From an uncultured Bacteroidales bacterium (lineage in GTDB: Bacteria; Bacteroidota; Bacteroidia; Bacteroidales; Paludibacteraceae), in NCBI GenBank assembly GCA_900542355.1, contig UQNE01000014.1:1-64000 (forward strand): DNA of 64,000 bases, given 5' to 3'. Below the pieces are notes generated by a model, which did not search any database, had not been told where the DNA came from, and saw only the letters and a program-made list of their open reading frames with translations. This document shows, one piece after another, positions 1 through 8,805 of this stretch. Within the stretch, counting starts at the first letter, position 1. Every line of letters starts with the position of its first letter. A program made the translations under genes and the position numbers.

Positions 1-301
1 CTATGCCCGCCTTCATATCTTCATCCATGCAACCATCCTCCGCTCCCTCCGCCAAAATAATGCCACCGCCCCAAAATGATGCCCCCTCCTCACAATAGTG
101 TCGTCCCGCCCCAAAAAATGCCCCTCGCTTGTTGCCCCCGCTCGCTGTGCCTGCTCTCGTCCCCACCCGCGAAGCGTCCCTGCCGCGGGCTTGCCAAGCC
201 CGCAACCCCTAAATACAGTGTGTGATAATCGTTCGAGAAAAAGTCGCGCTTGCTTGATAAGCACGCATTATGCATTATATATTATATTATGCATTATTTT
301 C
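1..301. other. Intergenic, no gene seen
   Basis: C-rich stretch followed by AT-rich sequence made of reiterated TGCATTAT words. The first 120 bases contain loosely repeated units resembling CGCCCCAAAATGATGCC. Open frames here are low-complexity and resemble nothing known; I see no RNA gene. Confidence 0.5.
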
Positions 302-332
302 TTGCATATATGCAGAAAAAATAGTAATTTTG
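302..332 (+). promoter_or_regulatory. Bacteroidota-type promoter of argR
   Basis: TTG at 302-304, a 20-bp gap and TAATTTTG at 325-332 match the -33/-7 pattern of Bacteroidota promoters. The transcript should begin near 338, which is too close to the ATG at 344 and favours translation from the ATG at 356 or 368. Confidence 0.65.
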
Positions 333-343
333 CAGCGAAATAA

Positions 344-814
344 ATGCATAACATTATGAATATACGAATGAACCGTCTGCGCGTGATTACCAATCTGCTC
401 AATGCGCAAATCATCAATAGTCAAGAACAACTCTGTGCAGCCCTCGAAAAACAAGGCTACACCATCACTCAAGCCACTTTGAGTAGGGACTTGCGCGACC
501 TGCGTGCAGAGAAAAAAGTGCTGCCTGACGGCACTTTCAAGTATGTTGTGCCGGCTAATCCCGTTGTAGAGAAAAAGGTATTGGGTATTGATTCCGACCT
601 TGCTAAGATGTCTATCCGTAGCGTGGATTTCTGCGGGCGTTTTGCAGTGGTGAAGACCCGCCCCGGGTTTGCCAATGCCGTGGCTTACGATATCGATAAT
701 CGTGGCGAAGAACTCATACTCGGTACTATCGCCGGAGACGACACTATCCTGGTTATCCCCCGCGAAACCACCAACCAAGAGCAACTGTACGCATTCCTCA
801 ATGCCATACATTGA
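344..814 (+). CDS. argR: Arginine repressor ArgR
   Basis: Transcriptional regulator of arginine biosynthesis and catabolism; ArgR forms hexamers and uses arginine as corepressor. The N-terminal winged helix carries TQATLSRDLRDL (residues about 42-53), the ArgR recognition helix. The C-terminal oligomerisation and arginine-binding domain carries GTIAGDDTILVI (127-138), whose GDD is the ligand-contacting signature. At up to 156 residues it has the normal family length. The first eight residues are probably not translated because the predicted transcription start lies only a few bases before the first ATG; ATG at 356 or 368 fits better. No arginine gene lies next to it, so its targets are elsewhere. 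Confidence 0.93.
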   Translation: MHNIMNIRMNRLRVITNLLNAQIINSQEQLCAALEKQGYTITQATLSRDLRDLRAEKKVLPDGTFKYVVPANPVVEKKVLGIDSDLAKMSIRSVDFCGRFAVVKTRPGFANAVAYDIDNRGEELILGTIAGDDTILVIPRETTNQEQLYAFLNAIH

Positions 815-879
815 TGACTGCGTGTTGGGCACTTCGTGTTAGTAAGTGCTCCGCACTGTTTGTTACTGCGTGTTGAGGG

Positions 880-1746
880 TTACCACTGTGCAGAATTATG
901 GTATCGGCGGTACTTGGCAGGCCATGCCGCAATGCGCTGAGGCACTTTGATGACCCAACGCAAAGTCTTATCTCCGGCATACCACAGCGTTTCCCATACT
1001 GTTTCCTTAGGGATAGTGATGCCTCGCAGTGCTGCTGTTTCGCTAATCAAGGCATCTATTCGCGCTTTCTGCTTGCCTACATTGCGCTGTATGTGTTTGG
1101 CTACGAACGAAGGAACGGAATAGAAACGAGCCAACCACGAGTGGGCGCACAAGGTGTGTCCCGCAGGGTCTTGGAGTAGGGTAGTCCAACCGTCAGGGTG
1201 CTTGCGACTGGGCAGATACAAAGTCTTGAAGTTAGCCGCAAGCCATAGGAAAAACTGATAGTACGGTTCTATTATCTCGGGGCGGTCAAAAGTGTATCTT
1301 GTTTCCAATCGTTCCTTCGGATACGCCGCTATCATCGCGGCTTTGTGGTCCTCGTAGCGGAAGGCTTTGACGGCTTCTCGTGAGAACTTGGTGCGTATCT
1401 GCCTAAGATCCAGTATATTGAAAAATGGATTAGTTACAAGCGGACTGCCGCCTCGTGGAGTTTGTCCTCCGCCATCGGGGCAACCCGCATTGGCATACCC
1501 GTTGGCAACCACATAATCTGCCAAATCCAGCACCGCCTGCGGGTCGGAGATGAAACAATCCTCATCCACATTGATAGCGATGTCGCAATCGGTATCTGCC
1601 AACATCGTATAGAAATACTCGTCTGCGGCTTGGTCGGTCAGTCGCACACACGGGTAGCCCAAGTCCTTGTAGAAACGCTTTGAAATCCGATACAGCCGCA
1701 AATCAAACGACCGACAATAAAACTTGATACGCAGATTCTCTTTCAT
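880..1746 (-). CDS. Hypothetical glycosyltransferase-like protein
   Basis: Protein of 288 residues without a clear family match. The first 70 residues look like a GT-A nucleotide-sugar fold: a beta strand, then INVDEDCF around residues 58-65, in which DED could be the metal-binding DXD. A glycine- and proline-rich loop (PDGGGQTPRGG) follows at about 94-104. No membrane segment or signal peptide is seen. It is the last gene of the minus-strand surface-polysaccharide block, 46 bases downstream of a GT4 gene, which supports a role in glycan assembly or modification. Donor and acceptor are unknown. Confidence 0.5.
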   Translation of the reverse strand: MKENLRIKFYCRSFDLRLYRISKRFYKDLGYPCVRLTDQAADEYFYTMLADTDCDIAINVDEDCFISDPQAVLDLADYVVANGYANAGCPDGGGQTPRGGSPLVTNPFFNILDLRQIRTKFSREAVKAFRYEDHKAAMIAAYPKERLETRYTFDRPEIIEPYYQFFLWLAANFKTLYLPSRKHPDGWTTLLQDPAGHTLCAHSWLARFYSVPSFVAKHIQRNVGKQKARIDALISETAALRGITIPKETVWETLWYAGDKTLRWVIKVPQRIAAWPAKYRRYHNSAQW

Positions 1747-1792
1747 AACCTTTGGAGTACATTTTAGGTGTTTTGTTCGTATATCCCTCTGC

Positions 1793-2902
1793 CTATTTTG
1801 CAGGTGTACTGTTGTCCGAAAATAGTTGGCGGAAGACAGATTCTATCGCAGTGTAGGAATAGTTGCTCATGAACTGTTTCCGTGCATATTGGTTGAAGCG
1901 TGGACGAGGCTGCTCGGCAAAGTTTTGTAGGCAGCGGATAAATTCCTCCTCCGTGTTGCATAGACCGCCTATTTGCTGATAATCAACATTATACCCCTCA
2001 AAAGCCTCTGTTGTCCCTACTATGTTCTTACCATACATCAGCGATTCGCAGGTTTTCACTTTCATGCCGCTACCCGAGAAGATAGGCAGTACCATTATAT
2101 CTGCATTCTCCAAATACGGCCGCAAGTCGGGCGCGTCGCTAACCACCTCTATATCATGCAGTTGGGGCGATTCTTGTTTCAGTTTTGCCATCCCTTTTCC
2201 TACAATCTGCATTTGTATATTGGTGTGTGGCAACACATGCTCCACAAACCACAAAATCCCCTCGTTGTTAGGCGGAAAATACGAACCGAGAAACAGGCAC
2301 AGCGGCTTTTTTCTAGTGAGCACATCGCTCGTCGGCACCTCATCGAGTCGGTCTTTCATACTGATAGGCACCAAAGCATCGGCCTTTCGCCCGTATCGTT
2401 CCGCTATCAAATCGGCATCACGCTTATTCAGAACCACTATCTTGTCCGAGTATTCGCAGGTGTAGCGGTCGTTGGCATCGGCTGCATGAATAATTAGTTG
2501 TCGCCCGGGAATAGCGGGCAGTTTTGCCTGAAAGTATAGATACTCTACATTGTGAAAGTGGCTGATAACCTGCCCTTTATATCCAGACTGCTTGAGTTTC
2601 TTGGCAATGATACCAAACACACTACGGTCGATAAAAACATACTCATATCCTTGTGCTTTCTCTACTATTTGTCGCACCGAGCGAGGTGTCAGTCCGTAGT
2701 AATAGTTGAAGAAAAAATAGAACACTCCGCGGATATACCCCCACAAGGTCTTCCGCTTAGATTCGTCGTGTACATAGTAGGAATCCACATTTGCTTTGCC
2801 TACGGCATTGCAAATCATCTCGTAGTTGCGCAGCGAGCATTGTCCGCCTCCTTCCAAGATTCCCTTGGAGCGTTTATACCATATAAAAAGTACTTTTGGC
2901 AT
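1793..2902 (-). CDS. Glycosyltransferase family 4 (GT-B)
   Basis: Retaining sugar transferase of about 369 residues with the two-lobed GT-B layout. The N-terminal lobe has a glycine-rich acceptor loop (ILEGGGQCSLRN, about 15-26) and SHFHNVEYLY near the middle. The C-terminal lobe begins at LCLFLGSYFPPNNEG and contains GSGMKVKTCESLMYG, with the acidic residue typical of the GT4 donor site. It lies in the polysaccharide block, between glf and the unassigned transferase. Three 22-bp repeats precede it. The donor sugar cannot be read from sequence; galactofuranose transfer is possible given the neighbouring glf, but that is inference. Confidence 0.82.
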   Translation of the reverse strand: MPKVLFIWYKRSKGILEGGGQCSLRNYEMICNAVGKANVDSYYVHDESKRKTLWGYIRGVFYFFFNYYYGLTPRSVRQIVEKAQGYEYVFIDRSVFGIIAKKLKQSGYKGQVISHFHNVEYLYFQAKLPAIPGRQLIIHAADANDRYTCEYSDKIVVLNKRDADLIAERYGRKADALVPISMKDRLDEVPTSDVLTRKKPLCLFLGSYFPPNNEGILWFVEHVLPHTNIQMQIVGKGMAKLKQESPQLHDIEVVSDAPDLRPYLENADIMVLPIFSGSGMKVKTCESLMYGKNIVGTTEAFEGYNVDYQQIGGLCNTEEEFIRCLQNFAEQPRPRFNQYARKQFMSNYSYTAIESVFRQLFSDNSTPAK

Positions 2903-2951
2903 AGTTTGCTATTGTGTATTGCGTATTGTTACTTATCGTAATGTGCAACGG

Positions 2952-3017
2952 AAAATTCTCAATCTTTCAATCAAAAATTCTCAAAGTGCATAAGAAAAAT
3001 TCTCAAAGTGCAATTCT
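2952..3017. repeat. Three 22-bp tandem repeats
   Basis: AAAATTCTCAA occurs at 2952, 2974 and 2996, exactly 22 bases apart; the last two units also share AGTGCA. The array lies 50 bases upstream of the GT4 start. The period equals two units of the 11-bp spacing seen in other intergenic arrays of this window. Confidence 0.75.
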
Positions 3018-3075
3018 AAATGCTTGATTACTTGATAGTTATTAGTATTTGCTACAAACGACACTTTTCTGTACA

Positions 3076-4194
3076 TTATATCTCCACTTTTAGGGCTTGG
3101 GCGATGATGTCGTCCATGTCGTAGTACTTATATTCCGCCAGTCGTCCGCCGAAAAGTACATTCATTTCTTGCTGAGCCAATGCGGCGTACTGCTGATAGA
3201 GCCTGCTATTACGCTCATCATTCACGGGATAGTACGGCTCCATTCCGGGTTTCCATTCGGTGGAGTACTCACGCGAGATAACAGTCTTTGAGCAAGCCTC
3301 TACGGCTGCGCCAAACATCTCAAAGTGTTTATGCTCAATGATTCGCGTGTAAGGCACGGCAGCATCGGTGTAGTTGATTACGGCGTTGCCTTGATAGTTA
3401 GGCGTGTTGAGTATCTCCGTCTCAAAACGCACGGTGCGATACTCCAGATGTCCGAGTCGATACCCGAAATACGCATCTATCGACCCCGTGTAAACGACCT
3501 TATCTGCCATGGCATCCAACTCGCTTTTGTGCGCCAAATAGTCCGTATTGAGGCGAATGTCGCAGCCGTCTAACAGTTTGTCGATGAGCAGGTTATATCC
3601 TCCGATAGGAATACCTTGGTAAGGGTCGTTGAAGTAGTTGTTGTCGAACACCATACGCACAGGCAGACGCCTAATAATAAACGCCGGCAGTTGGTCGCAC
3701 TTGCGTCCCCATTGCTTCTCGGTATAACCTTTTATCAGTCGTTCGTAGATGTCCTTACCCACTAAGGTAAGTGCTTGTTCCTCCAGGTTCTGCGGTTCAC
3801 GCCCTTGGAGCATTTGCAGTGCCTCTCGGCGTTGCTCATCTATCTTCGCTTGCGCCTCTTGAGGAGTGGTTACGCCCCACATCTCGGCAAAAGTGTTCAT
3901 ATTAAACGGCAGATTGTAGAGCCGTCCTTGATAGTTCGCTACGGGGCAGTTGGTGTAGCGATTGAACTCTACCAGCGAATTGACGAACTGCCATACTTCT
4001 TTGTTGTCGGTATGGAAGATATGCGCCCCATATTTATGCACATGTATGCCCTCTATGTCTTCGCAATATATATTGCCTCCACTATGCGCCCGCCTATCCA
4101 CTACCAATACGCGTTTCCCCGCCTTGCGCGCCCTATACGCAATCACCGCCCCAAACAATCCTGCCCCTACTATCAGATAATCATATTGTTTCAT
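3076..4194 (-). CDS. glf: UDP-galactopyranose mutase
   Basis: Flavoenzyme interconverting UDP-galactopyranose and UDP-galactofuranose, the activated form for Galf-containing surface glycans. The N-terminus MKQYDYLIVGAGLFGAV is the FAD-binding dinucleotide fold characteristic of Glf, followed by a GGNIYCED segment matching the family's GGNxYxE motif. A central YTEKQWG motif and conserved arginine-rich segments (IRRLPVRMVFDNNYFND) are present. The product is 372 residues, normal for bacterial Glf. I chose the start at 4194 because family alignments begin at this methionine; an in-frame ATG eight codons upstream adds only unrelated residues. It sits within the glycosyltransferase cluster. Confidence 0.95.
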   Translation of the reverse strand: MKQYDYLIVGAGLFGAVIAYRARKAGKRVLVVDRRAHSGGNIYCEDIEGIHVHKYGAHIFHTDNKEVWQFVNSLVEFNRYTNCPVANYQGRLYNLPFNMNTFAEMWGVTTPQEAQAKIDEQRREALQMLQGREPQNLEEQALTLVGKDIYERLIKGYTEKQWGRKCDQLPAFIIRRLPVRMVFDNNYFNDPYQGIPIGGYNLLIDKLLDGCDIRLNTDYLAHKSELDAMADKVVYTGSIDAYFGYRLGHLEYRTVRFETEILNTPNYQGNAVINYTDAAVPYTRIIEHKHFEMFGAAVEACSKTVISREYSTEWKPGMEPYYPVNDERNSRLYQQYAALAQQEMNVLFGGRLAEYKYYDMDDIIAQALKVEI

Positions 4195-4325
4195 ACGAAT
4201 TAGATTTTGTCGTTTCAATCTATATCATATCCTTGCAAAGAAAAATAACTCATACCATTGTATCTGCTATCGTGCATTTTTGCGATTACGAATACTATTG
4301 TATCAGTTTATTTTAATTTAATGCA

Positions 4326-5342
4326 TTAATCAATACCCATGGTATGAATAACATACTCCATTCTTTTTACAAATGTGTGTTGGTTTAATACAATTTGTCG
4401 TGCAGCACTGGCTTGAGCAGACATATTATGTGTAAGCGCATAGTCTATCAGCGAAAATAATTCTTGTTCGTTGTGATACAGGCCAATTTCTCCATTGGGA
4501 AAAAGTTGTTCCAAATATGGGTTAGCATCACAGATTTGGTATGCACCCGTTGCGCAAATCTCAAATACTTTTGGGTTTGCGCCATTGTGTTGTTGTTCGT
4601 GATGGATATTCAGAACTATTTTGGCACGATTATAATCCATATTCAGTGTGGTTGCGTTGGTATTCCTATTGGTATAGATATTGGGATGTTCGCGTGTGAG
4701 CCAACGCCAAAGACCTTTATACCACGGTTTGTATATCCCCCAAATGCGAATATGCTTGTCAGAATAATGGGCAACAACCTTTTGCAAAACTTGTTGTCGT
4801 TTTTCTGATTGCCAAATATCCCCTGCGAAAACGATGTCTAAATCCTTATCCGCCGTTTTGATAGGATAATATAGTGTATTGTCTGCTGCTTGTGGTAGGA
4901 ATAGTGCATTGATGTTTAGTAAGTTTTTTAGATGTGCAATATCTTCCTTTTCGTAGCAAAACACTTTATCTGCGTATGGTAAATTGTGTATCGCTATTGG
5001 AAAACGCCGTATGCTATCAAAAAGCCAGATCGCAATTTTTGCCCTTTGGTGCATATACTCTACAGTTTCCGGCAACAGGTTATCCCCATTCACAACAAAT
5101 ACGAGTTTGGGTTGCAAAGTGTCGAAGATTTGCTCTATATAAGGCTTGTATTTTTGTCGTGATTGCTCTTTTAGTGTATCTTTGTTACCGATTTTATACT
5201 TCAGTTGATTCCGCAATGTATATGGGTGAATGGGATTATCGTATGTTTCGCAATGGGTATGTAAGCCCAATTGCTCGAAAGCATGGGTAATACTTTGTGC
5301 AAAGTAATGAAAATCGGGGGCTATGACAAGTACATCACACAT
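4326..5342 (-). CDS. CgeB-like glycosyltransferase
   Basis: Predicted GT-B glycosyltransferase of 338 residues resembling the CgeB group. Recognisable points are the N-terminal MCDVLVIAPDFHYFAQSI, a central FVVNGDNLLP strand-loop, LDIVFAGDIW at the start of the second lobe, and HNGANPKVFEICATGAYQI, which matches the N-x-R/K-x-FE-x-A-x-G donor-site signature of this group. No transmembrane helix is visible. It begins one base after the stop of the large glycerophosphotransferase fusion upstream, so the two are surely co-transcribed. Likely role: adding a sugar to the polyol-phosphate polymer; the substrate is unknown. Confidence 0.75.
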   Translation of the reverse strand: MCDVLVIAPDFHYFAQSITHAFEQLGLHTHCETYDNPIHPYTLRNQLKYKIGNKDTLKEQSRQKYKPYIEQIFDTLQPKLVFVVNGDNLLPETVEYMHQRAKIAIWLFDSIRRFPIAIHNLPYADKVFCYEKEDIAHLKNLLNINALFLPQAADNTLYYPIKTADKDLDIVFAGDIWQSEKRQQVLQKVVAHYSDKHIRIWGIYKPWYKGLWRWLTREHPNIYTNRNTNATTLNMDYNRAKIVLNIHHEQQHNGANPKVFEICATGAYQICDANPYLEQLFPNGEIGLYHNEQELFSLIDYALTHNMSAQASAARQIVLNQHTFVKRMEYVIHTMGID

Positions 5343-5343
5343 A

Positions 5344-7614
5344 TCATTGATTTTTTATTCGTTGGTAGTCTCCCCAAAATGCATCATATAGTGTAATTGG
5401 GAACATAAGGGCACGCAAAGTCGCAACAAATTGATTTTTTTCTTTCGCATAAAAAATGCGATTGCGATTGTGAACGGCTAATCCCACAAAACGAAAGTTT
5501 TTGTGTATATTATTCCATGAATGGTTGGTATAGCATTCGATGAACTTATGCCCCTCATTCGTATAAAGATGCGGAGCCTCCGGAAAATAAGCCAGCAGCA
5601 AACCAATGTTTGTTAATCTTCGTTCGATGATGGGTGTTAAGTGTTCGCGTAACTCTGAGTTTAAGTTCCTTGTTACCAAGTTGATGGCATTGGATATTGT
5701 GCGTTGGGATAAATCTTTTCTTGTCACTCCACTGATGGATGCTGAGTCTATGTGGACACGATGAAAAGAGAGGGCACTGTTTATAAAAACAATCTTCCCT
5801 AATGCAGAGGCTATGACTCCCATTATTGTATCGTAACAGCAAGAATTAGTAATTTGTACAATGGTTTCTTGGGGTATCCGATTAACTAATAGAGTGTATA
5901 ATTTCTTGTCAATGAGCATAGTATGCCCGGGTATGGCACCAAAAAAGAGCAACCGTTCTATACCAAAATTATATTCCCTATTGTCTGTGTATGCGCGATT
6001 AGGTGTTGTTGTAAAAGATGGCAAGTGATGAAAACAACATAGATTATTGCCAATATGTTCAATTTGCATCTCTAATTTACTTTCTGCCCAGATGTCGTCT
6101 TGGTCAGCGATGGCAATATAATCTCCGGTTGCTTTCCCGATAGCAGATAGAAAATTATCGTTCACTATTTGTCGCATAGTATCATCATATTCTCCCGAAT
6201 GGTTCAATCGTTGGCGGGTATAAATAGTAATAATCGGGTACTTTGCTGCATATTTTTGTAGAATACGCATTGTTCCATCTGTGCTCTCGTTATCTTGTAT
6301 GATTAACTCCTTGATGGGATATGTTTGTGCCAAGATAGAATCCAATTGTTCGCACAGATACTTTTCCCCATTGTAGGTACACATTACTACCGATACAGTC
6401 GGCTTTGAGCATCTATTATCATAAGGACGAGAATTGGCAATGCCACTGATGTGCAACACCAAATCTTCACAATGGTGTCCATATCGGGTAGAGCAGAATC
6501 GGTCGATTTCTTGTTGGTTAGGTGTGCTATATTCTGCGGCATCAAGGCATTTTATTAATTCGTCCCAATTATATACTCGTTTGGCTTCCATTAGATTGTA
6601 ATCAAAATAGAATGGGCGTGATTTTGACACATACTCCTGTTCATCAAAAGGAAACAGAATAATGGGTTTATGCAGATACAAGAAATCAAAATAGATACTG
6701 GAATAATCTGTAATCAGAACATCTATGTCTTTTATTAGTGTATATAAATCATCGTAATGATCGTCTGTGATAGTGAATAGGCGTTCACCTGCATCGGAGT
6801 GAACTTTACTATCATAGAAATGACCTTTGTAGAGAAATACGATATTTCGCTTTTGTAGCATCTCTACCAACTTAGGCATCTCAAATCCCGCTTTTCCAAA
6901 AGGATTGAATGTACCATGTTCCACATCTCGATGTGTAGGCATATACAATACTTTTAGCGGGTTATTGTATCGTTGATTGAGTGCGTCTATCAGTTTTTCA
7001 TGTTCTTGGTTATCCGCGAATTTGTCAATGCGTGGAAGACCAACATCCCATACCTCGGTTTGAGATAATCGGAATGCAGATTGCAAATAAGGAGTAAAAA
7101 AGGAAGAACCGGTAAGTGTCGGACCGGAAAGAAATTCCCAAGGAACAAAGCAGCGTCGGCAGAAAGTCTTAAACCGTTTGAATAGGGTATCTTTGCGGAT
7201 AAAGAGTTGTGCATCATTACCAATCTGTTTAAGGGGCATACCATGCCACAGATTGATATAGCGAATGCCGTTCATATAGCGCGGGTCGGCATCGTATATT
7301 CCTTTGGTCGCAAAGAAATATCCTGCTTCTTTCTGTAACTTAATGCCTTCTTTAGAACTACATAAAGCGACCGGCAGTCCTTTTGCTTCTAACTGTTTTA
7401 CAATCTCTTCGCTGTGCGTCAACCATACTGCTTTAATGCCGGTGATATGATTGTTTACATATTCGTATAGTGTCCGGGAATTATCGGAATAACGCAATCC
7501 ATCCCATGCGCCAAATACCCATAGGCGTTCATCTCGCTTATGCAGTCTTTGCACCCACCATTTAGGTAAAAACATTATTCCATAAGTGGCTTTTTGCAAA
7601 TCGTATAAGGTCAT
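5344..7614 (-). CDS. CDP-glycerol glycerophosphotransferase / GT2 fusion
   Basis: Two-domain protein of 756 residues. Residues 1-390 match the TagB/TagF family, which transfers glycerol-phosphate (or ribitol-phosphate) from its CDP form onto a growing chain: LWHGMP at 122-127 holds the catalytic histidine, with YMPTHRD (224-230) and DVLITDYSSIYFDF (298-311) as CDP-binding motifs. Residues 404-756 are a GT-A family 2 transferase: VSVVMCTYNGEKY, then IIQDNESTDGT and the acceptor-side ADQDDIW (503-509). The SDR gene upstream overlaps it by four bases. One chain may therefore link the polyol phosphate and decorate it with sugar. Membrane association would be peripheral, as no helix is seen. Confidence 0.88.
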   Translation of the reverse strand: MTLYDLQKATYGIMFLPKWWVQRLHKRDERLWVFGAWDGLRYSDNSRTLYEYVNNHITGIKAVWLTHSEEIVKQLEAKGLPVALCSSKEGIKLQKEAGYFFATKGIYDADPRYMNGIRYINLWHGMPLKQIGNDAQLFIRKDTLFKRFKTFCRRCFVPWEFLSGPTLTGSSFFTPYLQSAFRLSQTEVWDVGLPRIDKFADNQEHEKLIDALNQRYNNPLKVLYMPTHRDVEHGTFNPFGKAGFEMPKLVEMLQKRNIVFLYKGHFYDSKVHSDAGERLFTITDDHYDDLYTLIKDIDVLITDYSSIYFDFLYLHKPIILFPFDEQEYVSKSRPFYFDYNLMEAKRVYNWDELIKCLDAAEYSTPNQQEIDRFCSTRYGHHCEDLVLHISGIANSRPYDNRCSKPTVSVVMCTYNGEKYLCEQLDSILAQTYPIKELIIQDNESTDGTMRILQKYAAKYPIITIYTRQRLNHSGEYDDTMRQIVNDNFLSAIGKATGDYIAIADQDDIWAESKLEMQIEHIGNNLCCFHHLPSFTTTPNRAYTDNREYNFGIERLLFFGAIPGHTMLIDKKLYTLLVNRIPQETIVQITNSCCYDTIMGVIASALGKIVFINSALSFHRVHIDSASISGVTRKDLSQRTISNAINLVTRNLNSELREHLTPIIERRLTNIGLLLAYFPEAPHLYTNEGHKFIECYTNHSWNNIHKNFRFVGLAVHNRNRIFYAKEKNQFVATLRALMFPITLYDAFWGDYQRIKNQ

Positions 7615-8342
7615 TTTGTTAGTCTTTTTTGTTTATACCAATAACTTTCTACTCCGTACTTATGAGCATCGTTTTGGTATCGATTAATTACTTGTTTAAA
7701 AACTTCATCATATTGAGGGATAAATAGAGTGTGTCTATTTTCTGATTTTTCTATGATGTCTTTTGCTAAAGAATTTGTTTGTGTAGGATCAGATATTCCA
7801 CCGGTAAAACTTGTCCCCTTTAATGAACCTGGAGATACTTCTAATATACGATTAGCACTATTTTGAACCTCTAATTCAATATTTATAGCTTCTATAAATT
7901 TACTAAGCGCAGCTTTTGTAGCACTGTATATGCTGAACATAGGAGAACATAGGCGTCCTGCTATACTAACCATTATAGCACAATACAAGGGAGTGGAATG
8001 CAATAATTGTTCATAGTAAAAACGAATTACCTGAATAGGTGCTATTGTATTAACATAAAAACTATCGTCAATATATTTAGAACTAAGTTCTTGAAAATAG
8101 TGTAGATGTCCAAAACCTGCGGTTATATACAAGTATTGGATAGTATCAAGTTTAGATAATATCGTATCGGTATTGGCATTTGCTAAATTGCACAATACTG
8201 CTTGCACTTTTTTTGTGTAGTATTGTTTAGGAAATGCCTGTTTGTCCAATACATACACCAATTCTATATCTTTCCGAGATATTAAATTAAGTACCATTGA
8301 TAGGCCTATTCCACTACTACCACCTATTACTAATGCTTTCAT
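7611..8342 (-). CDS. SDR-family oxidoreductase
   Basis: NAD(P)-dependent short-chain dehydrogenase of 243 residues. The cofactor loop GGSSGIG (8-14) and the catalytic set (Ser in MVSIAGR and the YSATK tyrosine-lysine pair) are intact. It overlaps tagD upstream and the TagF-GT2 gene downstream by four bases each, so it is tightly coupled to them. In Haemophilus type a/b capsules an SDR domain fused to an IspD-like cytidylyltransferase makes CDP-ribitol from ribulose-5-phosphate. By that analogy this enzyme could reduce a keto-sugar phosphate for polymer synthesis; the substrate remains inference. Confidence 0.8.
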   Translation of the reverse strand: MKALVIGGSSGIGLSMVLNLISRKDIELVYVLDKQAFPKQYYTKKVQAVLCNLANANTDTILSKLDTIQYLYITAGFGHLHYFQELSSKYIDDSFYVNTIAPIQVIRFYYEQLLHSTPLYCAIMVSIAGRLCSPMFSIYSATKAALSKFIEAINIELEVQNSANRILEVSPGSLKGTSFTGGISDPTQTNSLAKDIIEKSENRHTLFIPQYDEVFKQVINRYQNDAHKYGVESYWYKQKRLTK

Positions 8343-8794
8343 CTTATTACATCTGGATTAGGTTGGTTATCAATACTATTTATGGTATCTTTGTATCGTT
8401 CCAAAATACTTTTTTTGATGTTGGTTGTAGAAGCCCCTTCGCCGCGCGGAAAATAAAATACTGTAACGCCCAACTCTTTTAGATAGTCATATTTGCCAAC
8501 CCAATCATCGCCCACAACAAAAACATCAATGTTCAGTTGCTTTACTATCTCTGTGTGATCCAATGTGCGTTGAGGAATGACTACATCCGGGTACTTTAAT
8601 GCCTTGATAATTGCGAGTCGTTCTTCAAAAGGAATGATTGGCGGCTTTTTGTAACTGGAAACCAATTCATCAGTGGAAACACCAACAATTAGTGTATCCC
8701 CCAATCCGCGAGCATACTCAATCATCTTCAGATGGTTGGAATGAAACATATCAAATGTTCCGCTTGTATAAACAACTATTTTTCCGTTGTACAT
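8339..8794 (-). CDS. tagD: Glycerol-3-phosphate cytidylyltransferase
   Basis: Makes CDP-glycerol from CTP and glycerol-3-phosphate. At 151 residues it is close to the roughly 130 of TagD. Nucleotidyltransferase motifs are complete: TSGTFDMFHSNH with the HxxH pair near residues 18-21, VGDDWVGKYDYL, and RGEGASTTNIK, matching the TagD RTEGISTT signature. The order tagD, SDR, TagF-GT2 with four-base overlaps supplies activated glycerol phosphate to the transferase downstream. gpsA, which supplies glycerol-3-phosphate, lies about 7 kb away. A related specificity (another CDP-polyol) cannot be excluded. Confidence 0.88.
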   Translation of the reverse strand: MYNGKIVVYTSGTFDMFHSNHLKMIEYARGLGDTLIVGVSTDELVSSYKKPPIIPFEERLAIIKALKYPDVVIPQRTLDHTEIVKQLNIDVFVVGDDWVGKYDYLKELGVTVFYFPRGEGASTTNIKKSILERYKDTINSIDNQPNPDVIR

Positions 8795-8805
8795 AGTTTA
8801 AATGT

